This document shows positions 59,844 to 64,000 of a stretch of DNA of 64,000 bases, in pieces (within the stretch, counting starts at the first letter, position 1; the number at the start of each line of letters is the position of its first letter). The stretch lies in contig JAYFQE010000009.1 in the NCBI GenBank assembly GCA_034927345.1, forward strand, positions 106,328 to 170,327. Direction: 5' to 3'. Below the pieces are notes generated by a model that was given only the letters and a program-made list of their open reading frames with translations, made no database searches and was not told the DNA's origin. Made by a program: the position numbers and the translations under genes. The DNA comes from JAYFQE01 sp034927345. Its GTDB lineage: Bacteria; Bacillota; Clostridia; Saccharofermentanales; UBA5734.

Positions 59844-62462
59844 ATGGCGGATCAGCTGGATCAAAATCAGAAACAAGATAATCTGGACAGGAAAGACGCG
59901 CAGAAAAAAAAGGAAGCTGCCGTTGACGCCGCCTTCAGAAATCCCAATACGATAATCCCTGTTGATCTGGAAGATGAAATGAAAAAGTCGTTCATCGATT
60001 ATGCGATGAGCGTTATTACCGACCGCGCATTGCCGGATGTCCGCGACGGTTTAAAACCTGTTCACCGGCGTATCCTCTATTCTATGTATACCCAGGGCTT
60101 TACACCGGATAAAACCTATCGTAAATGCGCCACAACGGTCGGCGATGTGCTGGGCCGTTTCCATCCGCATGGCGACGCGGCAGTTTATGATTCCCTGGTG
60201 CGTCTGGCACAGGATTTTTCCATGCGGCATATGCTTGTAGACGGCCATGGCAACTTCGGATCCCGCGACGGCGACCCGCCTGCCGCCTATCGTTACACGG
60301 AAGCCCGTCTGTCACGGATTTCCATGGACATGATGAGCGATATTAATAAGAATACCGTCGATTTCAAGCCAAATTTCGACGAGCATGAAATGGAACCGAT
60401 TGTTTTGCCATCCCGGTTTCCAAACCTGCTGGTCAACGGATCGACCGGAATAGCCGTCGGCATGGCAACCAGCATCCCGCCGCACAACCTGGCCGAAGTC
60501 GTCGACGGCGTGGTCATGCTGATCGATCACCCGGACGCGACCGTCGAAGAATTGATGACTGTCATCAAAGGCCCTGATTTCCCGACCGCCGGCACGATCA
60601 TCGGCCAGTCCGGTATCCGCGAAGCTTACCGTACAGGGCGCGGCCGGATCGTCGTCCGGGCCAAGACCGATATTGAACCGATGAAAAACAACCGGCAGCG
60701 GATTATCGTCCATGATCTGCCCTATATGGTTAATAAAGCCCGTTTGATCGAGCGGATCGCCGAAATGCTGAAAGACAAGAAGATCGAAGGCATATCCGAC
60801 CTGCGGGATGAATCCGACCGCAGCGAGGCCGTCCGTATTGTTATTGAACTGAAAAAGGATGCCAATGCCAACGTCGTTATCAACCAATTATATAAAAACA
60901 CCCAGCTGCAGGATTCTTTTAACGCGAATATGCTGGCTCTGGTTCCGGACGAACTGGGCCGTTTTGAACCCAAGGTGGTCAACCTGCTGCAGATCCTGCA
61001 GTATTATATAGCGCACCAGAAGGATGTCATCAGCCGGCGTACAGCGTTCGAACTGGAAAAGGCCGAAGCCCGGCGCCATATTGTTGAAGGCCTGCGGATT
61101 GCTATCGATCATATCGATGAAGTGATTTCGATTATCCGCAGCTCAAAAACCGAAGATATCGCCAAAGAACGTTTGACCGACCGATTTGGCTTCAGTGACC
61201 GTCAAGCCCAGCATATCGTTGATATGCGGCTGGGCCGCCTGACCGGACTGGAACGTGAGAAGCTGGAAAGCGAATATAATGAGCTGTGCGGCAAGATCGA
61301 GCATTATCAGCGGATTTTATCGGAAGAACCCCTGCTTCTGTCGATTATCAAGGATGAGATCATCCAGGTGCGCAACAAATACGCGGATGAACGCCGGACA
61401 ACCATCGAAGCCGGCGAAGATGACGATATCGATGACGAGTCCCTGATTCAGGAATCGGAGATGGTTTTCACCCTGACGCATTTCGGTTATGTCAAACGGA
61501 TGGCAATGGATACCTATAATATCCAGCATCGCGGCGGACGCGGCATCAGCGGTATGCAAACCCGGGAGGAGGATTTCGCAGAAACGCTTCTGACGACCTC
61601 GACCCATGCGACGCTCCTGTTCTTTACGAACCGGGGGAAAGTATACCGGCTCAAAGGATATCAAATACCGGAAGCCAGCCGTCAGGCCAAGGGAATGGCC
61701 ATCATCAATCTGCTGCAGCTGGACGGCGGCGAGAAGGTGCGGACTTGCATACCGATCCGCGATTTTAGTCAGGGCGGCTGCCTGATCATGGCAACCCGAG
61801 AAGGCGTCGTTAAAAAGACCGATCTGACCGAATACGCCAACATTAATAAAAACGGCCTGATCGCGGTCAATCTGCGGGAAGAAGACGAACTGATCGGCGT
61901 TCAGCTGGTCGAGTCGTTCCATGATATCATTCTGGTAACCCGCCATGGCATGTCGATCCGGTTTGACGAAGACGAAGTGCGCCAGACCGGCAGAAACACC
62001 CAGGGGGTGCGCGGTATTCAACTGGACGACGACGACGAAGTCATCGGCATGGCTCCGACCGTTGAGGGACGGACTTTGCTGGTGGTATCGGAAAAAGGAT
62101 TCGGCAAGCGTACGGAATTGGATGAGTACAGAGTCCAGACCCGGGGCGGTAAAGGCCTGATTACCTATAAGCCTTCGGAGAAGACCGGGCTTCTGGCCGG
62201 TATTGCTTTGGTCGACGATGATCACGATGTTATTCTGATCAATGATTCGGGCGTTATTATCCGCATGGCCGCCATAGAGATTCCGATTTTAACCCGCATT
62301 ACACAAGGCGTAACGCTGATGCGGACCCGCGAAGGCAAAGTCGTCGATATCGCTGTGATCGATCATGAAGAAGAAGCTGCCGCAGAACATATTGCCGAGG
62401 ATGCGGATATGGCCGGGGACAGCGAAAGCGCAACGAACCGGGAAAATCAGGATGAAGAATAA
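59844..62462 (+). CDS. gyrA: DNA gyrase subunit A
   Basis: An 872-residue topoisomerase subunit that introduces negative supercoils with GyrB. The catalytic Tyr is in YRYTEARLS near residue 151. The quinolone region reads HPHGDAAVYD, with Ala112 where E. coli has Ser83, and Asp intact at the E. coli 87 position. The GyrA-box in the C-terminal domain is QHRGGRG, close to QRRGGKG, which separates GyrA from ParC. The C-terminal tail is acidic. The N-terminus is about 29 residues longer than in E. coli. ATG at 59844 follows AGGAGG; a GTG three codons upstream is too close. No gyrB is present. Confidence 0.96.
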   Translation: MADQLDQNQKQDNLDRKDAQKKKEAAVDAAFRNPNTIIPVDLEDEMKKSFIDYAMSVITDRALPDVRDGLKPVHRRILYSMYTQGFTPDKTYRKCATTVGDVLGRFHPHGDAAVYDSLVRLAQDFSMRHMLVDGHGNFGSRDGDPPAAYRYTEARLSRISMDMMSDINKNTVDFKPNFDEHEMEPIVLPSRFPNLLVNGSTGIAVGMATSIPPHNLAEVVDGVVMLIDHPDATVEELMTVIKGPDFPTAGTIIGQSGIREAYRTGRGRIVVRAKTDIEPMKNNRQRIIVHDLPYMVNKARLIERIAEMLKDKKIEGISDLRDESDRSEAVRIVIELKKDANANVVINQLYKNTQLQDSFNANMLALVPDELGRFEPKVVNLLQILQYYIAHQKDVISRRTAFELEKAEARRHIVEGLRIAIDHIDEVISIIRSSKTEDIAKERLTDRFGFSDRQAQHIVDMRLGRLTGLEREKLESEYNELCGKIEHYQRILSEEPLLLSIIKDEIIQVRNKYADERRTTIEAGEDDDIDDESLIQESEMVFTLTHFGYVKRMAMDTYNIQHRGGRGISGMQTREEDFAETLLTTSTHATLLFFTNRGKVYRLKGYQIPEASRQAKGMAIINLLQLDGGEKVRTCIPIRDFSQGGCLIMATREGVVKKTDLTEYANINKNGLIAVNLREEDELIGVQLVESFHDIILVTRHGMSIRFDEDEVRQTGRNTQGVRGIQLDDDDEVIGMAPTVEGRTLLVVSEKGFGKRTELDEYRVQTRGGKGLITYKPSEKTGLLAGIALVDDDHDVILINDSGVIIRMAAIEIPILTRITQGVTLMRTREGKVVDIAVIDHEEEAAAEHIAEDADMAGDSESATNRENQDEE

Positions 62463-62491
62463 CGGATTCTTGCCTATGGGAATATAAAAAT

Positions 62492-62542
62492 GAATCTATA
62501 AAGAAAGAGGGCTGCCGCGGCAGCCCTCTTTCTTATAGATTC
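62492..62542. terminator. Long bidirectional terminator between gyrA and the LDH-family gene
   Basis: The two arms, 62492-62516 and 62519-62542, form a nearly perfect stem of about 24 base pairs with one bulged A, centred on CGCG. A-rich and T-rich flanks on both sides let it serve both convergent genes. Confidence 0.9.
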
Positions 62543-62570
62543 TGTATTATCCGGATCCGGCAATCGCCGT

Positions 62571-63539
62571 TTACGATTGTTTTTCAGATATCTGATCGAT
62601 GACCTGACGAACCTGATCAGCGGAGAATGTCAGGAACCGTTTTTCCTGATCGGTCAGCTCAAGCTCCAGAACCCTTTCCACGCCGCTGGCGCCGAGGACG
62701 GAAGGAACATTGACCACGACGTCGCGCAGGCCATAGGCGCCGTTCATGACCGTACCGACGGTACGGATGGTGCTGGCGCCTTTCAGGATAGACTCGACGA
62801 TCGTATTGACCGCAATGGCGATCGCATAAAAAGTGGCGCCCTTGGTCTTGATGATATCGGCGCCGGCTTTCCGGACATGCTCGGCGATTTCCAGACGGTC
62901 GTGGTCATCGAAAGTGATGCCTGTCGTACGGCAGTAATCGTCGATACTCAGACCGGCGATATTCGTCGCGCTCCAGGCCGGCAATTGAGAGTCGCCATGC
63001 TCGCCGATGATATAGCCGTGAACATTGCGGACGTCGATGCCCATTTTCTGGCTGAGCAGATAACGGAAGCGGGCGCTGTCCAGAACGGTACCCGATCCGA
63101 TCACGCGGCCGAAAGGCAGGTTGGTCCATTTACTGATCATATAAGTCATTACATCGACGGGATTAGAAACAACAAGAATGACACCGGTTGTGTAGTATGG
63201 CATAAAGCCGTCGACGATGGATTTGCCGAGGATCACGTTCTTGCGGGCCAGATCGAGACGGGTTTCACCCGGCTTGCGGGGAATGCCCGCGGTAATAATG
63301 ATGACATCGCAGTCCCGGCAATCGGAATACTCGCCGGCGCGGACCCGCATCTGACCCAGAAAAGGCAGTCCATGATTAATGTCCATAGCTTCGCCGATCG
63401 CTTTGTCCCGGTTGACATCAATAAGAACCAGATCGCTGCATAATTGGTTTATGGACATGGCAAATGCTATAGAAGCACCAACAGATCCTGCACCAATAAC
63501 AGCGACTTTTGTGCCGCTCTTTTTATCGGTTGTTAACAT
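62571..63539 (-). CDS. L-lactate/malate dehydrogenase-family protein
   Basis: A 322-residue NAD-dependent 2-hydroxyacid dehydrogenase. VAVIGAGSVGASIAFAMS is the nucleotide site, EHGDSQLPAWS holds the catalytic His, and DSARFRYLLSQ holds the Asp/Arg substrate pair. The overall pattern (KGATFYAIA, PGETRLDL) is lactate dehydrogenase-like. At the selectivity position LDHs have Gln (QKPGETR), but here Arg88 stands there (GIPRKPGETR), as in malate dehydrogenases. Substrate therefore may be oxaloacetate/malate or pyruvate. ATG at 63539 follows GGGGGA; an in-frame start eight codons upstream lacks a site. Confidence 0.85.
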   Translation of the reverse strand: MLTTDKKSGTKVAVIGAGSVGASIAFAMSINQLCSDLVLIDVNRDKAIGEAMDINHGLPFLGQMRVRAGEYSDCRDCDVIIITAGIPRKPGETRLDLARKNVILGKSIVDGFMPYYTTGVILVVSNPVDVMTYMISKWTNLPFGRVIGSGTVLDSARFRYLLSQKMGIDVRNVHGYIIGEHGDSQLPAWSATNIAGLSIDDYCRTTGITFDDHDRLEIAEHVRKAGADIIKTKGATFYAIAIAVNTIVESILKGASTIRTVGTVMNGAYGLRDVVVNVPSVLGASGVERVLELELTDQEKRFLTFSADQVRQVIDQISEKQS

Positions 63540-63571
63540 AAAAAATTCCCCCATTCTTAACAATCAGAGGT

Positions 63572-63600
63572 ATTGTATGACCATTTCACTAATGTTGCAA
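63572..63600 (-). promoter_or_regulatory. Promoter of the LDH/MDH-family gene
   Basis: On the minus strand TTGCAA (63600-63595) and TACAAT (63577-63572) are separated by 17 bases, 33 bases before the ATG. Confidence 0.65.
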
Positions 63601-63672
63601 TGGTTTTTTTGAAAATTATCACCAAACACCCGGCGACGTTGTTATAATCGAAAAATTCTTATTCAAAGTTCA

Positions 63673-63701
63673 TTGACAAACCCCGGTTGCTTCGGTATAC
63701 T
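63673..63701 (+). promoter_or_regulatory. rRNA promoter P1
   Basis: Perfect TTGACA (63673-63678) and TATACT (63696-63701) are separated by 17 bases. It lies about 270 bases before the 16S gene. Confidence 0.85.
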
Positions 63702-63807
63702 CAACAACCGTTGCGTCTGATCACGCCGCAGCCTGATCCTATGAAAGGGCGGCGAGAAGAGGGCAAACACCGGATCCTCAAACTGAAGAAGATTAAGGAA
63801 AAAGGTG

Positions 63808-63836
63808 TTGACAAAGCCAAACTTCGGTGATAAGAT
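63808..63836 (+). promoter_or_regulatory. rRNA promoter P2
   Basis: Perfect TTGACA (63808-63813) and TAAGAT (63831-63836) are separated by 17 bases, 135 bases after P1. Tandem promoters are typical of rrn operons in Bacillota. Confidence 0.75.
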
Positions 63837-63869
63837 AGCAAAGCGCCTTGCGGGAAGCAAGGACCGGAC

Positions 63870-63972
63870 CTTGAAAATTGAACAGTGAAAGCAAACAAAG
63901 ACGAGCCAAGTTCAATTCAAATTGAGTTGAAAAAATTAAGTAAACAAAGAGCCTAACGGCTCTCAAATACAT
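63870..63972 (+). promoter_or_regulatory. rRNA leader with hairpins
   Basis: The leader contains CCTTGAAAATTGAACA, a stretch often found before 16S genes in this phylum. It also contains a hairpin AGAGCC-TAAC-GGCTCT (63948-63963) and an inverted pair CTCAAATA (63962-63969)/TATTTGAG (63973-63980) spanning the 16S start. These may act in antitermination and RNase III processing, by analogy only. Confidence 0.6.
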
Positions 63973-64000
63973 TATTTGAGAGTTTGATCCTGGCTCAGGA
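63973..64000 (+). rRNA. 16S ribosomal RNA, 5' end only
   Basis: TATTTGAGAGTTTGATCC and the following TGGCTCAGGA are the universal 5' terminus of bacterial 16S rRNA. Only about 28 nucleotides are inside the window; the gene continues beyond the right edge. The precise first base is estimated. Confidence 0.95.

Overview
The window looks like chromosomal DNA from a fermentative anaerobe of the Bacillota, probably a Clostridia-type lineage. This rests on strong AGGAGG-type ribosome binding sites, TTGACA/TATAAT promoters, a veg gene, an RqcP-DivIC pair, the SRP RNA-dnaX-ybaB-recR block, a PP-type AdhE, formate-tetrahydrofolate ligase (Fhs) and a lactate-dehydrogenase-family enzyme. No genus can be assigned from sequence reading alone. 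No IS element, prophage, CRISPR array or tRNA gene was seen.

Layout. 1-6 kb: the start of a zinc-ribbon protein (cut by the left edge), an acyl-CoA synthetase, a divergent adhE behind a promoter carrying two near-identical operator-like repeats, and a YbaK-type deacylase. 6.2-16.9 kb: a ten-gene carbohydrate block. It holds two xylose-isomerase-like TIM barrels, two sulfatase-fold hydrolases (one with a canonical Cys-type site, one with Thr at that position), two Gfo/Idh/MocA dehydrogenases, an AraC regulator and an ABC sugar importer that lacks its own ATPase. None of the enzymes has a signal peptide, so a sulfated or otherwise esterified sugar is probably imported intact and processed in the cytoplasm. 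This is the best candidate for an undescribed pathway.

16.9-32.3 kb: a DeoR regulator and lipoate-protein ligase diverge from an operon encoding a sorbose-1-phosphate-reductase-like dehydrogenase, an SDR, and a complete lipoyl-dependent 2-oxo-acid (or acetoin-type) dehydrogenase complex (E2, E3 and a fused alpha-beta E1). A PHP protein, L-rhamnose isomerase, a class II aldolase and rhamnulokinase follow. The lipoate ligase would lipoylate the E2. Rhamnose cleavage gives DHAP and lactaldehyde, so the dehydrogenases and the complex may handle C3/C4 products, but that link is inference.

32.5-42.7 kb: a small unknown protein, MazG, RqcP and DivIC, then an oligopeptide-type ABC transporter operon with an oversized binding protein and a permease carrying a four-repeat extracytoplasmic insertion. 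42.7-50 kb: recR, ybaB, dnaX and the SRP RNA on the minus strand, a YitT-type membrane protein, a serine hydrolase of the class A beta-lactamase fold, fhs, and veg.

50-64 kb: ispE, a CapA-like protein, then the conserved rpmH-rnpA-yidD-yidC-jag-mnmE-mnmG-rsmG series, gyrA, an LDH/MDH-family gene on the minus strand, and tandem promoters leading into a 16S rRNA gene whose first about 28 bases end the window. This series normally lies beside dnaA and oriC, but dnaA, dnaN, gyrB, parA and parB are all absent here, so the ancestral origin neighbourhood has been rearranged.
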